A stretch of DNA of 64,000 nt from Streptomyces endophytica (GTDB lineage: Bacteria; Actinomycetota; Actinomycetes; Streptomycetales; Streptomycetaceae), in contig NZ_CP110636.1 in NCBI RefSeq assembly GCF_026153355.1, forward strand, positions 6,386,001-6,450,000, written 5' to 3'. The first letter of the stretch is position 1. Each line of letters begins with the position of its first letter. The position numbers were made by a program, and so were the translations under genes. Shown here in pieces: positions 1-9,229 of the stretch. Below the pieces are notes generated by a model. It was not told the DNA's origin and searched no databases. It saw nothing but the letters and a program-made list of their open reading frames with translations.

Positions 1-909
1 GTTCGTACCCTTCAAATCGTCTGGCAACTGCGCTGTCTTCACCAGGCGGTTGACGATCTGGCCAGCCGTGAGGTTGGGGAACTTGGAGCGGAGGAGGGCG
101 GCGGCAGCTGAGACATAGGCAGTGGCATCGGAGGTGCCTGTGCCGCTTCGATAGCCGTGGTCGCGTCCCGCCCCGGGGATGTCCACTCCTGGTGCGGCAA
201 GCATGTTGTTGGACCCGTAGTTGGACTTCTCCCAGATCTTTCCTGAAGAGTCGACCGCTCCTACCGAGATCACGCCGGGGAGGCTCGCGGGGTAGTTCGG
301 CTCGGCAACGCCGTCGTTGCCGGCCGCGGCAACAATGACGGCGTCCTTCTTTCGCGCATACTGAACGGCCTCGTCCAGGTCGGTAATCTTGAACGTATCC
401 CCCAGCGACAGATTGATGACTGTCGCTCCGTGGTCGACGGCATAACGGATCGCCTGCGACACGGGGGATTCCCCCTTGCCAGTGCCCACCCGCAAGCCAT
501 CCTGAGTGTTGACAAGCAGCGGCAGAATCTTGGCCCCAGGAGCGAGCCCCTTGACGCCGGACCCGCCTCCGGGCCCGTGACCATGGCCGGCGATCAAGGA
601 AGCCATGGCAGTGCCATGTGAGTTCTCTGTTTCACGGTCGGCACGACCGCTGCCCTTGAGAAGGTCCCTTCCGGGCAGCACATTGCCCACGAGGTCGGGG
701 TGGGTCCCGTCGACACCGGTGTCGATGACAGCGACGGTCACCCCCCGACCTGTGGATACCTTCTCAATCGCGTCCGCATCGAATGCCGACAAGGCCCACT
801 GACGATCGCGAATGGAATCCGCGGCTGCCGGGGGTGCTACATGCGCGAGACCGACCGCGCACAGCAGCGCCGTCCCACCCGCCGATCTCATCCATCGCTT
901 GAACGTCAC
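1..909 (-). CDS. mycP: Type VII secretion-associated serine protease (mycosin), 3' end beyond window
   Basis: Subtilisin-like (S8) protease of the mycosin type, expected to be exported and membrane-anchored and to act on or stabilise the type VII secretion machine. A basic start followed by a hydrophobic stretch and an APPAAA-type cleavage region forms a signal peptide. The catalytic Asp lies in VAVIDTGVDG, the His in NSHGTAMASLIAGHG and the Ser in GTGTSDATAYVSA. The usual C-terminal membrane helix would lie beyond position 1. The GTG start overlaps the stop of the upstream gene (GTGA), so the two are translationally coupled; an in-frame ATG six codons in is an alternative start. Its position after several WXG-type genes supports the assignment. 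Family is confident; its exact substrate is unknown. Confidence 0.9.
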   Translation of the reverse strand, partial: MTFKRWMRSAGGTALLCAVGLAHVAPPAAADSIRDRQWALSAFDADAIEKVSTGRGVTVAVIDTGVDGTHPDLVGNVLPGRDLLKGSGRADRETENSHGTAMASLIAGHGHGPGGGSGVKGLAPGAKILPLLVNTQDGLRVGTGKGESPVSQAIRYAVDHGATVINLSLGDTFKITDLDEAVQYARKKDAVIVAAAGNDGVAEPNYPASLPGVISVGAVDSSGKIWEKSNYGSNNMLAAPGVDIPGAGRDHGYRSGTGTSDATAYVSAAAALLRSKFPNLTAGQIVNRLVKTAQLPDDLKGTN

Positions 910-2522
910 GCCTTGCTGCTTCCTTCCGAACTGCCCGGCTCTGCCGCATGGCTACGCTCTACCGGTACGCCGCCGTCTTCCGACTCCTCAGAGGCCGGAA
1001 CGCCAACAACTCCCGGCACAACGTCCCGCTGGGAAACCCAGGTCTCTTCATCCTCGACGAGATAATCAGGACGCTGTGACTTGCGACGTTCCTTGTCCTC
1101 ACGGGTGGACCGCCCGTTGGCCGGTACGCCCAGCGGACCACGCGAACGAGACGATCCTTCCGAACGGCCGTTCAGAGCGCCACCCCGACTGCGATGCAAA
1201 CCTGAGCCACCCTGCGAGCCCCGCCCCGGTGCGCCGGGCTTGTTCGGTTCCCCGATGACACCACCGGGACGTCGCGCGAGCCCTCCCTGTCGGCCACGAG
1301 CACCGCCCTTACCAGATGCGCCAGGGCCCGTTCCGCCGGCAATCGGTGGTCGTCCTGACTGACCCGGTTGGCCAGGAGCACCCGGCATAGCGGTTCTTCC
1401 TGAACCAGCACGACCGCCCGGAGTCTTACTCGGTACGCCCGGTGAACCGGGACGCACCGATTTACCGCCCGCAGGACCGCGTCCGCCAACCACCGGACCA
1501 GCACCAGGCACGCCCGGCCCGACGGTGCCCGCACCGGAGTTGTCAGGTGCCCCGACCACCGGTCCGCCGGAGCCAACGCCAGGAGGACTGGCGGGATTGG
1601 CTACACCTCCACGAACACCGTCCAGCGCCGTACCAGGACGCGGCGCCTGCGGCACGGGAGGACGCGTCCCGGGCCGGCTAGAGCCTCCTGTACCCCCGCC
1701 CTCCCGTGAAGGCTGGGGCGAAGCAGCACCACCCGCTGGTGACGTGCTGCCATGTGCGCTCCGGCTAGACACGCCAGCGGCACTCCCCGTTCCCCTCCGC
1801 GGGCTCGCCACGGCTGGCACCACGGCGACTGCCACATCTGGCGGCGGCACCGTCGAATCCGGCGGCGAGATGGGCTTCTCCCGGTCCCGGGGTGGTGGTG
1901 GCGCCAGCTGATTCGACTTGACGTTGTACGAGGCTCCGAGCTTCTCCATATGGGCGGCCGCCTGCAAGGCGATCTCCCGCCCTCGGGACAGCGTGTCCCG
2001 GTGCTTGTCCAGTGCATCGCTGGAGTTCATGCCGTTGGCGAGATCCTGCTTCAGCGTGTCATCGCTGCGAGCACCAAAATCACTCAGCCAGTCCGCACCG
2101 TCCTGGACTTTAGAGCCGATCGCTTCAAGGACGTTGCCGCTTCCCGATGCGGCTTCGGAATCCTGTAGAGCCGTGACGGCCCTTTGAGTATTGCGAAGGT
2201 CGATCGCCGCGGCTTTCAGAGTGTGCGCCGTATTTTTCGCGTACAGAGAGCCATTCGCGAGACTCGTGCTCAGATTCTTTGCCCGCTCCTCGAAGGCTTC
2301 CGCCGCTGCGCCGTGCCAGTACTCACGGACATCTGCCACGGCCTTGTCCAGCAGATCCTTCACGCTGCCGTCCGGCGCCTCACCGGCAAGCTGGTCGTGC
2401 ACGTACATCCAGTGGTCGGCGATCTCGTCGACCTTGTCCGGCTTTGCGTCGCGCACCATGGCCTTCAGCGACTCAAGCGTATGGCTTGAGAAGTTGGTGG
2501 AGTGCCCACCCCCGCTACCCAT
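906..2522 (-). CDS. Large WXG-type protein with Gly/Pro-rich tail, type VII secretion locus
   Basis: 538 residues. The first ~190 residues are predicted helical and carry a WxG-like turn (YWHGAAAEAFEERA, about residues 88-101), typical of the helical hairpin of WXG100/PPE-like type VII substrates. Residues ~205-470 are low complexity, rich in Gly, Pro, Ser and Arg, and the last ~60 are charged. The start is fixed by a GGGGAGG box six bases before the ATG. Its stop overlaps the mycosin GTG start. Family knowledge suggests a secreted substrate or a structural component that spans the cell wall through its disordered tail; that role is inference. The repeated Gly/Pro codons make the antisense strand open over long stretches, but none of those frames has a credible start. 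Confidence 0.8.
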   Translation of the reverse strand: MGSGGGHSTNFSSHTLESLKAMVRDAKPDKVDEIADHWMYVHDQLAGEAPDGSVKDLLDKAVADVREYWHGAAAEAFEERAKNLSTSLANGSLYAKNTAHTLKAAAIDLRNTQRAVTALQDSEAASGSGNVLEAIGSKVQDGADWLSDFGARSDDTLKQDLANGMNSSDALDKHRDTLSRGREIALQAAAHMEKLGASYNVKSNQLAPPPPRDREKPISPPDSTVPPPDVAVAVVPAVASPRRGTGSAAGVSSRSAHGSTSPAGGAASPQPSREGGGTGGSSRPGTRPPVPQAPRPGTALDGVRGGVANPASPPGVGSGGPVVGAPDNSGAGTVGPGVPGAGPVVGGRGPAGGKSVRPGSPGVPSKTPGGRAGSGRTAMPGAPGQPGQSGRPPIAGGTGPGASGKGGARGRQGGLARRPGGVIGEPNKPGAPGRGSQGGSGLHRSRGGALNGRSEGSSRSRGPLGVPANGRSTREDKERRKSQRPDYLVEDEETWVSQRDVVPGVVGVPASEESEDGGVPVERSHAAEPGSSEGSSKA

Positions 2523-2574
2523 TTCATTCCTCCCCGTTGTGCCGACTCACCTATCGAGTCGGCGGCAGCCCGCC

Positions 2575-2883
2575 TCAGCGCATGGACCGGCGGACCTCTT
2601 GCTCACGGCTGTCATAGTCGTCGTGCACGCTTCTCGACTTCTTGCCGGCATCGGCCATCATGTGCCTCAGCTCGGCGACCATGGCCGCAATCTCCCGCTT
2701 CATCCTGCTGTGCGCATTGCGGAGCCCAGATTCCTCGGCAAACCCCTGGCCGAGATACCCCTCTGGTAGCTCGGTCTTGTACTCCGCAGTGGTCCCGATC
2801 CCATCCATGGTGTCCACCAGCGAGTTGAGACGCGTGATGACTTGCTGAAGCGCGCTCAAATCAACTCGATATTCCTCGGCCAC
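2575..2883 (-). CDS. Small helical WXG100-like protein
   Basis: 102-residue, all-helical protein (VDLSALQQVITRLNSLVDTM at the start, an Asp/Arg-rich helix at the end) with the size and heptad character of ESX/WXG100 proteins, but no clear WxG turn. I place the start at the GTG at 2883 because a GGGGGAG box lies seven bases upstream; the TTG two codons earlier sits almost on that box. It lies 52 bases upstream of the large WXG-type gene on the same strand. It is probably the partner of the adjacent large WXG protein in a helical complex, or a small type VII substrate. That pairing is inferred from position. Confidence 0.72.
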   Translation of the reverse strand: MAEEYRVDLSALQQVITRLNSLVDTMDGIGTTAEYKTELPEGYLGQGFAEESGLRNAHSRMKREIAAMVAELRHMMADAGKKSRSVHDDYDSREQEVRRSMR

Positions 2884-3179
2884 CTGCAAACTCCCCCCGG
2901 TGTGCCCTACTTAGTGCTGCGCTTGAAGCCTGACGCCACAGGCAGAGAACCCATGTAACCCCCCATCAGAACGCCAGGTCAACCACCTTCCTAGCGGTCG
3001 CCGCTGCGTGCCATATCTGTCCTGAAAGCGACGCAATCCTGGCTGACGCAAGACGTAGCGTCGCAGCTGGTGACCGGCTCCACGTTCAGGGGGCATACCG
3101 GCGTATCTGCGATGAAGCGGTCACCAACCATCGGCGAGCATGCTGACGCGCGAACATGGCCACCTGCGACTGAGCACCG

Positions 3180-4277
3180 TCACGGCAATTTTAGATCTGT
3201 ACAACCATGGCGCTTCGCGGACCGGGTGGCGAATTCCTTCAACGCCTGCTTCTTCCCCCGAACTGCATCACCGGAGAACGTTTCAGAGCCATCGATATCG
3301 CGTCCGCGGTAATTACTCCAGCTCCCGATGACGTAGCGAGCTCGGTGTCCATTTCGGCACTCCGCGGCGGCGTAGTACGTTTCGTCACCGCCTTCTCCGG
3401 AGCGGATATTGTACCTTCCGTACGCCTTGTCGAATGGGTAATAGTAAGCACTCATGATGTATTGAGTTCCGCGTCCATCCTTCGCCTGGATGAAGCAGTC
3501 CTCAATGGGTGCATTTCCATCTGCGTGCGAGCCGATGCCGCTGACACGAATCCCTTGGCAGGTCCCTTTGGCTACCCCTGGAAGCTCGGGCTTCATGGAA
3601 TTGTTGCCCGGAATAACATTGACTTGGCCGCGGCCTGGATCCGTCTTGCAACCCCACGCTTTGGCTGCCCGTTCAGCGGTGTGCACCGCAGTGAATCCCA
3701 GCCGCGTCTTCTGGGCTGAACTTGCAGCGCTGAAAGTTCCGTCCAACGTCACGAGCAGGCTTCTGTCGCGGCCCTTGTTTGAACAGCTCATGACGACAAC
3801 AGCTGCACCTCGATCCTCTGCCCCGGTCACGACGCCGCGCCAACCATGCCCGATGGGCGAAACCGGCCCGAAATCTCGGCCGAACGAACCATCTCGCAGT
3901 TCACCGAGCCCTCCGTCCGGATTGCCATTCCAGTCAAGGGAAACATCGAGATAGTTTCCGTTGGCCTTGGAGGAGACTATGCAGCGGTGTAGGGTTCCTG
4001 AGTCAAAATTCGGATGGTCATCCGCAGAGGCATCCTTTGCCGTTAGGCTGTCCACGCCCAGGAGCTGCTTCAGTTGGGACGATTCGATACTTCCCCGGCA
4101 GGCATTGGAAAGGGATCGACCATCATTCCAACTGTCATACGCCCCGCTGAAATAGAAGACGCCGGGCACCGCTACCACAAGGAAGATAAGCGCAGCGATC
4201 AGCCATCGCTTGCGCTTTATGCGAATAATCCGGGGGTTAGGGTCCCCGATCCGACGCTCCCCCACTGTGGATCCCAT
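3180..4277 (-). CDS. Single-pass membrane protein of the type VII secretion locus, function unknown
   Basis: 365 residues. A short basic cytoplasmic tail (RIIRIKRKR) precedes one membrane helix at about residues 26-44, followed by a large extracytoplasmic part with about seven cysteines (such as NACRGS, HRCIVS, GTCQG, AAECRNG, HGCTD), consistent with disulfides. No catalytic motif is recognised. The start lies two bases after the stop of the upstream gene (TAG-TC-ATG), with GGAG ten bases before it, indicating operon expression. Codon use and GC are lower than in the flanking genes, suggesting a variable component. It could be a lineage-specific accessory or immunity-like protein of the secretion locus; nothing in the sequence decides this. 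Confidence 0.75.
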   Translation of the reverse strand: MGSTVGERRIGDPNPRIIRIKRKRWLIAALIFLVVAVPGVFYFSGAYDSWNDGRSLSNACRGSIESSQLKQLLGVDSLTAKDASADDHPNFDSGTLHRCIVSSKANGNYLDVSLDWNGNPDGGLGELRDGSFGRDFGPVSPIGHGWRGVVTGAEDRGAAVVVMSCSNKGRDRSLLVTLDGTFSAASSAQKTRLGFTAVHTAERAAKAWGCKTDPGRGQVNVIPGNNSMKPELPGVAKGTCQGIRVSGIGSHADGNAPIEDCFIQAKDGRGTQYIMSAYYYPFDKAYGRYNIRSGEGGDETYYAAAECRNGHRARYVIGSWSNYRGRDIDGSETFSGDAVRGKKQALKEFATRSAKRHGCTDLKLP

Positions 4278-4279
4278 GA

Positions 4280-6414
4280 CTAGTTATCTCCACGTCCTAG
4301 AGAGCGCCCGGCCTCAGTAAGACCGCTTTCGTAGGTGTTATTCGCCTCGTGCTGGTCGTCGTCGGCGTCCCCGCCGTCAGGGTCCAAACCGCGTTCGGTG
4401 TACCAAGTGGCGACCATCTTGTTTACACTCTCGCTGCCGGCACGAGCGTTCGCCTCAAGCTTCCCATTGGCGTCTAGCTGAATGTCGGTTGTCGCGTTGT
4501 CCAACCATGCCTTGGCGCCGGCGTCCACGAGTCGCACGGCGATGTCGCCGACACCGGGAATCTTCGTGGCACCCGCGGAAACGACGTGCTGAGCAGCCTT
4601 CACCTGCCACGCCTTTGCTGCTGCTTCGCTCTCTTTGTGATCCAGAATGACGTCTGCCTGAACCGCGTCATAAGCTCCCATAGCGTGTGCCGCGTTTTTC
4701 ATGAAACCGTTCATGACCTTGGGACTGACATCGGGCTGGAACGTAGCCAGCCCATGCGCCACGTGCTTGATCTCAGCTTCGTGTAGGGCGCGGAAGGATT
4801 CGGGATCCTCTGCGACTCCCCGCATGGTCCTGGTGAGGGCTCCAGGGTCAAGGCGAACCGCGACGTCATCCTTGGTCCCGGAAAGCGCGTCGTGCGTTTC
4901 GGAAACGTAATCACGCAGGACATTAGTGATAGGGCCCCGCATGTCACTCAGGAGCGGCTTGTACGGGCGAATCTCGTCGTGGTCTTTACGATTCGGGGCG
5001 GTGTTTCGCCTCCGAGGGCGTTGACAGCGTCGCGCATGACCCTGGTCTGTGCTTCAGTGTGATCACGCGAGCCGTATTCGGAGTCACCGCCAGGTCCGGT
5101 TGCTCCCGCCTCGATCGCCAGTGCCAAGGAGTGATGGCCTGTCTTACCGTCAAAGGTGTCCTTCGGCCATTCCCGTTCGCCGGCAAGATACTTGAGGCGA
5201 TCGTCCTCGTTGTTCACGCCCGGATCCAAGAATTGGGTGGCGGCCTCGGGATTCTTCGCCAAGGCATCCATCAACCCCTTCATGGGGTCGCTGCCCCCTC
5301 CTTCACCCGAGTAGTCGACCCGGGCCATGACGGAGTCGGGTGCCCACAGCAGCTGCGGCGTCAGTGCCTTGTGGGTGCGCTCGAAGGACACCAAGCTGCG
5401 ACCGTAGTCGTTAAGGAAGTCGGTGTCGTAGCTTCCGCTGCGCATCAGGCTGCTCATGAGCTGGTACCCCTTGGCGCTCGGCCCGCCTGGCCCTCCCGGG
5501 TCGATGGTCTGCGGCCCGAGCGCCAGCATCTTCTCCTTCCACTCGTCCATCGCCACGCTGTCGCTCTGTGTGGCGATGCCGAGTGTGGAACCGAGACCGG
5601 CCTGCAACTGCGCGAGGGCGGCGTTACGCTCCGGGCCCCGCTCTCCGGAGTTGGGCCCGGACGCCTCTCGCCAGAATTCCAGCGCGCCCTTCGGGCCAAG
5701 CGTGGTGGCGAACCGCTCCGCGAAGACCATGTCGGTCTTGCGCTTGGACAGGATCTTCCCGAGCCGGTCCAACTCGTCGGTGGTGAGATCTTCGCCCTTC
5801 TTGGTAAGTCTCAGAGCCTCCGCCATGTCCTTCTTGGCGTCCCGGGCCGAGTCCAACGAGGTGTAGATGTTCTTGTTGAAGGAGGCGTTGTTGCCGTTGG
5901 CGTCCTGACGCAGCGCCCAGTTCGCGGCTTCGTCCGCTGCGGTGGCATCCCGCAGCACCTTCTGTATGCGCCTTTGGATGTCCTCGATCTTTGCCTTGCG
6001 GTCCGGGTGGAAGACATCGCTGTATCCGCCGGCCATGAAACCCTGGGTGCCCGGATCGGTATCGATGACCATACCGTTGTCCAGCACTTGGAGCTTCTCG
6101 GCCGGCGCCTCCTCATCGATGATCCGGCGGAGCTTCTTCTGTGCGGCGCTGAACTCCGCGTGGGCGTCCAGCAACAGAGTCGCAATGGCGTGGGCCTCTT
6201 GCGCCGCCGCGGTGTACTGCTCCTTGACCTTGGTGAGCGACAGCTGCGCCTGGTCGGCTGCTTGCCCGTGCCAGTCGGACTTCAGGGGCTTGGTGACACG
6301 TGCCTCGAACAGCTCATGCAGGCCCTGGTACTTCTTGGGCAGCAGCCTCCATTCGTCCGCTGCTGCCTGGAGCTTGCCGAGGTCGGCGTGGAGGAGGTCT
6401 GAGAACGCAACCAT
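4280..6414 (-). pseudogene. Large WXG-type secretion-locus protein, split by a single-base frameshift
   Basis: Two abutting reading frames form one protein of about 711 residues. The first frame (6414 down to 4948, 488 residues) has an N-terminal WXG-like hairpin (KSDWHGQAADQAQ) and a long helical body. It then runs into DNA still coding in the next frame: after RIVK the alternative frame reads DHDEIRPYKPLLSDMRG straight into the 220-residue downstream frame (first internal ATG 4942). Adding one base near 4983 (AAG-ACC to AAG-GACC) restores continuity. The start is the ATG at 6414 with GGGAGGAA, two bases after the stop of the preceding small gene. Either a genuine recent pseudogene or an assembly indel. 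It resembles the large helical proteins commonly found next to WXG100 genes in Streptomyces; function unknown. Confidence 0.8.
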
Positions 6415-6416
6415 GA

Positions 6417-6875
6417 TCAGTTCCTCCCACCGTCAAGAGAGTCCATCCTGGACTTCTCGGAGTGGTCTGTCCGCTCGTACGAACTGGTGGTGTTGTGCAA
6501 CTTCATGACGGCGTCGGACAGCATCGTGCTCAGATGCGTGGACTCGTCCGCCCACCTCTTGTGCAGTGCGGAAAGCCCCTGAGAGCTTTGCCAGCCGCCC
6601 AGTGCGCTGGATGCGACATCGGTTTCCGACAGCGCGTGCTGATCCACCTTGTCGGTATCGCCCCGGAGATCCTCCAACGCCTTGGCCGCTTTCGTCAGCG
6701 CGGCCGTTCGGACCGAGGTCTCCTGAGTTCCGCTCCCTGCACCCCCGCTTCCCTTGCTCCCTGAGGAGTTGAGCTCCATCGTCGCGTTCTGCCGCTTGGC
6801 GGCATCTGTGAGCGATCCGTCAGCCTTGTAACGGAACGGATTGAGCTGGCGGTCCCAATCCTGGTCGTAGGTCAC
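6417..6875 (-). CDS. WXG100-like small protein, first gene of the type VII operon segment
   Basis: 152 residues. After a ~50-residue polar, Ser/Gly-rich N-terminus comes a helical hairpin with a GGWQSSQGL turn (about residues 92-100), the expected WxG signature, followed by a second amphipathic helix. The GTG start at 6875 has GGGGA about six bases upstream. The stop is two bases from the ATG of the large WXG-type gene, so the two are probably co-translated and may form a heterodimer. It is the first gene of the minus-strand set running to the left edge, so the operon promoter should lie in 6880-7000. No ATPase (EccC) or other machine component is present in the window; these must lie to the left or elsewhere. 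Confidence 0.78.
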   Translation of the reverse strand: MTYDQDWDRQLNPFRYKADGSLTDAAKRQNATMELNSSGSKGSGGAGSGTQETSVRTAALTKAAKALEDLRGDTDKVDQHALSETDVASSALGGWQSSQGLSALHKRWADESTHLSTMLSDAVMKLHNTTSSYERTDHSEKSRMDSLDGGRN

Positions 6876-7185
6876 GTGCTTCCCCGTGGCGGTGCGGTTC
6901 TGTGATCACTATGAACACACAGAAGCAGGAGCCTAGGGCGTCAAGTGGACGGGAGCAATCGGCTCCGGGGGCGGATTCGAGCCGACCTGACGTTCCCTCT
7001 ATGCACGGTAATAAGGGCAGGTAGAGCAACCGTCGAAGGCATTAGACATCTGCCCCTTGCACGAGGACATCAGACTAGGTAGGCGCCGCCAGCTACCTGC
7101 CGTACGGCTTCATCCCATACGTCGCCCGGCCGCGCTCCGCCGGCCCGGGGTGCCGTGCGCGCTGTGAAGCCAGCACCGCGCGGCC
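6876..7185. other. Intergenic leader of the type VII operon
   Basis: No convincing gene. It must contain the promoter for the minus-strand secretion operon. A GTGATCAC palindrome sits at 6902-6909 within a locally AT-richer stretch, and an AT-rich patch follows around 7005-7050. I could not define -10/-35 elements with confidence. Confidence 0.35.
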
Positions 7186-7188
7186 CCG

Positions 7189-7690
7189 TTCACCTACCTC
7201 ACAGAGCCCGTCGCGCTCGCCGCCTGGGCGCGCGACGGGCTGGGCCCGGTGTGCCGGCTCAACAATGCCGACGAACTCCTTGTCGCCATCCCCGCCCATG
7301 GGCTGCCCGCCCCCCGCTACCTCCTGCCCCGGAGGCTCCGCCATGCGCTTCCGGACCCTCACCGACGGCTCCGACACCCTTGCCCTCACCGACCGGCCGA
7401 CCGCCGACGACTTCCCACCTCTGCCGTACGGGCTCACCTCGGCAACGCCGTGGCTGTTCGCGCCCACGAGGTGCATGCCGGTGACCTCGTCGTCGCCGAT
7501 TTCCCCGACGAGGCCGGCGTCCGCCAGGCCGGCCACATCCCCACCCCGTACCCCGCTGCCCCTCACGCCTTGAGGTACTGCCCGTGCGAGGGGTGTGAGG
7601 AGTGCGACGACGTGGACGCCTGGACGCTCTCCGACCACAGCCGCGTTGCGGACGTTGGTCTGTTGACTGCACCAAGTTGGTGATCCGCTG
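7189..7690 (+). pseudogene. Decayed coding remnant of unknown family
   Basis: Protein-like text appears in two plus-strand frames with no frame open throughout. One frame reads TYLTEPVALAAWARDGLG and continues to GLPAPRYLL. It then slips to a frame reading SAMRFRTLTDGSDTLALTD, and back to one reading EVHAGDLVVADFPDEAG. Adjacent shadows of the same sense suggest one gene with at least two frameshifts. I do not recognise the family. It lies immediately left of an integrase fragment, so it is probably part of the same decayed mobile element. Confidence 0.4.
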
Positions 7691-7771
7691 CTGTTACGGC
7701 TGGTAGGTGCCGGGGATCTCGGCATGTCCTCGTTGCGTGGAATGTCCTCCGTGCATCGGGATCTGATGGAT

Positions 7772-7933
7772 GGCCGCGGCCGGTTGCCGTCGATCGGTGC
7801 GGCGGTGAAAGGGGAGAGAACTTCGCTGCCGTGGTTCGTGGTCGATGCGGTCGGCCGGGAGGTCGAGCCGGTGAGTCGGTACCTGCGGGATCTGGCGCTC
7901 GGTGACGATTCCGCCCCACTCCACCGGCTGTAA
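7772..7933 (+). pseudogene. N-terminal fragment of a tyrosine recombinase/integrase
   Basis: The plus frame reads RTSLPWFVVDAVGREVEP followed by VSRYLRDLALGDDS. This is the characteristic N-terminal start (core-binding SAM-like domain) of a common actinomycete site-specific integrase family, where the text normally continues with the SP-x-T-x-R-x-Y segment. Here it runs into a stop at 7931-7933, with the whole catalytic domain missing. With MobC and relaxase remnants at 12290-13390 it marks a decayed integrative element. Identification rests on recalled family patterns. Confidence 0.6.
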
Positions 7934-8018
7934 CCACGCAGTCCCCGAGGAGAGTGCGCCCCACGGGCCAGACTCTACGATCTGCTATAGCTTGGAACCG
8001 ATGTAGGGAGGATGCCCA

Positions 8019-9227
8019 ATGTTCGTCATCAAAATTCCGATTGCCGAATATTTGGAACGGGCGTTCACCGCAGCGGAAGAGACCGACTATGCGGGAATAG
8101 TTCTCGCCATAGGGCGCGAGGCCGACAGTGGCCAACTCATTTCCAGCGTGATGGCGTCCTGGAGTAGCCTCCACAGTGTAACTCGGGAGCACTTCGCAGT
8201 CATAAGCCCTGACGCATCTAAGGGTTCTCACATGACTACCGTCGCCAACCCAGGGGTTGAGCCCGAAGCGCTGGGTGCTCCAGGAATTGAGACCGCCATG
8301 GTCGACGACAGGGAATGGGACAGGGCGTTCTGGCGGGCCCTCCCAGTGAAGCGAGGGCAAGACCCTCTGCAAGTAGGCGCCGCCATCTCGGAAAGGCGCC
8401 CAAGTACAAAGCGAGCCGGCGTGAAGGCCGTAACGTCCACAGTCAACGAAATGGCCAAATTTCTGGGGTTGAGTGAGTCTCTCATTCCTTGCGTAGCGGT
8501 AGCCTCCATGTGGGAGAAGCGAATTCTCGTCTTGCCTACGTCATCCCAATTCGACATATACCCGTTCCTCAAATCTGCGATAGAGACCTTCGAGGAAGAG
8601 GCCACCGCCGTTGATGACATACGGCGGGAATTGCGTGCAGCCCAGGATGACTTCGCAAGGGAATCATACGCTGCTTCCAAGGAAGTGCGGTCGCGCAAAA
8701 GGAGGGTCGACAACATGAGAGCAGACTGGCTGAAACAGGAAACCTCGCTCCTTGGAGAACTTCGACTCACAGTAGCGCCTAAAGTCGAGCCACTTATGGA
8801 GGAACTCCAGGCTGCACTAAACAACTGCCGCCAAGCCCCCGAGCCGGCACTGAGAGTGCTAGCAGAAGTGAAGTGTGCAATATCAGAGCTGCCCAATGAT
8901 CGACTACATAGGAAAATAGAGAGCGCAACCCGCAAGGTACGAGAGGGGTTCGCGGAGGAGGGCGAAGCGCGCGAGCGACTTGCAGTAGCCGAGGAAGAAT
9001 TGAGGAAAATCGGCCGCACGTATGAAAATGTCCGGATTTTGCGCCACCTCTACGAAGAAGCTAGGGCGGCGGTTTCTCTCTCCAGCCACGTACGGGCTGC
9101 CGCACCTGTAGTTGGGATACGAACAGTAAAGGGGAAAGCGCTGGGATCTACTCCTTGGGCCACGGAGATCCTTCAACGGCAGGTCGACAAGGTGGTTTCA
9201 ATCCCGCTCAAGCGCCAAATGGAATAG
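8019..9227 (+). CDS. Coiled-coil protein of a lower-GC two-gene cassette, function unknown
   Basis: 402 residues, no signal peptide or membrane helix. Residues 1-190 look globular, with alpha/beta-type segments (AGIVLAIGREADSG; LIPCVAVASMWEKRILVLP). Residues ~190-350 are charged and strongly helical with heptad spacing, predicted to be an antiparallel coiled coil. A short basic tail follows. GTAGGGAGGATGCCCA before the ATG supplies a ribosome binding site. GC content and codon use are visibly lower than in the surroundings, a sign of transfer. The stop overlaps or abuts the next gene (TAGTGATG), so the two act together. I do not recognise the family. The architecture (cytoplasmic sensor plus membrane partner inside a decayed mobile element) is compatible with an anti-phage or exclusion system, but that is inference. 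Confidence 0.75.
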   Translation: MFVIKIPIAEYLERAFTAAEETDYAGIVLAIGREADSGQLISSVMASWSSLHSVTREHFAVISPDASKGSHMTTVANPGVEPEALGAPGIETAMVDDREWDRAFWRALPVKRGQDPLQVGAAISERRPSTKRAGVKAVTSTVNEMAKFLGLSESLIPCVAVASMWEKRILVLPTSSQFDIYPFLKSAIETFEEEATAVDDIRRELRAAQDDFARESYAASKEVRSRKRRVDNMRADWLKQETSLLGELRLTVAPKVEPLMEELQAALNNCRQAPEPALRVLAEVKCAISELPNDRLHRKIESATRKVREGFAEEGEARERLAVAEEELRKIGRTYENVRILRHLYEEARAAVSLSSHVRAAAPVVGIRTVKGKALGSTPWATEILQRQVDKVVSIPLKRQME

Positions 9228-9229
9228 TG

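Noticed and set aside
5059..6402. Long open frame on the plus strand, antisense to the large WXG-type gene
   Set aside because: No ribosome binding site or coherent domain text; it mirrors the codon bias of the minus-strand gene, whose start, coupling and motifs are clear.
7249..7683. Intact 144-codon gene
   Set aside because: Coherent protein text moves between frames within it, so it is better explained as a frameshifted remnant.
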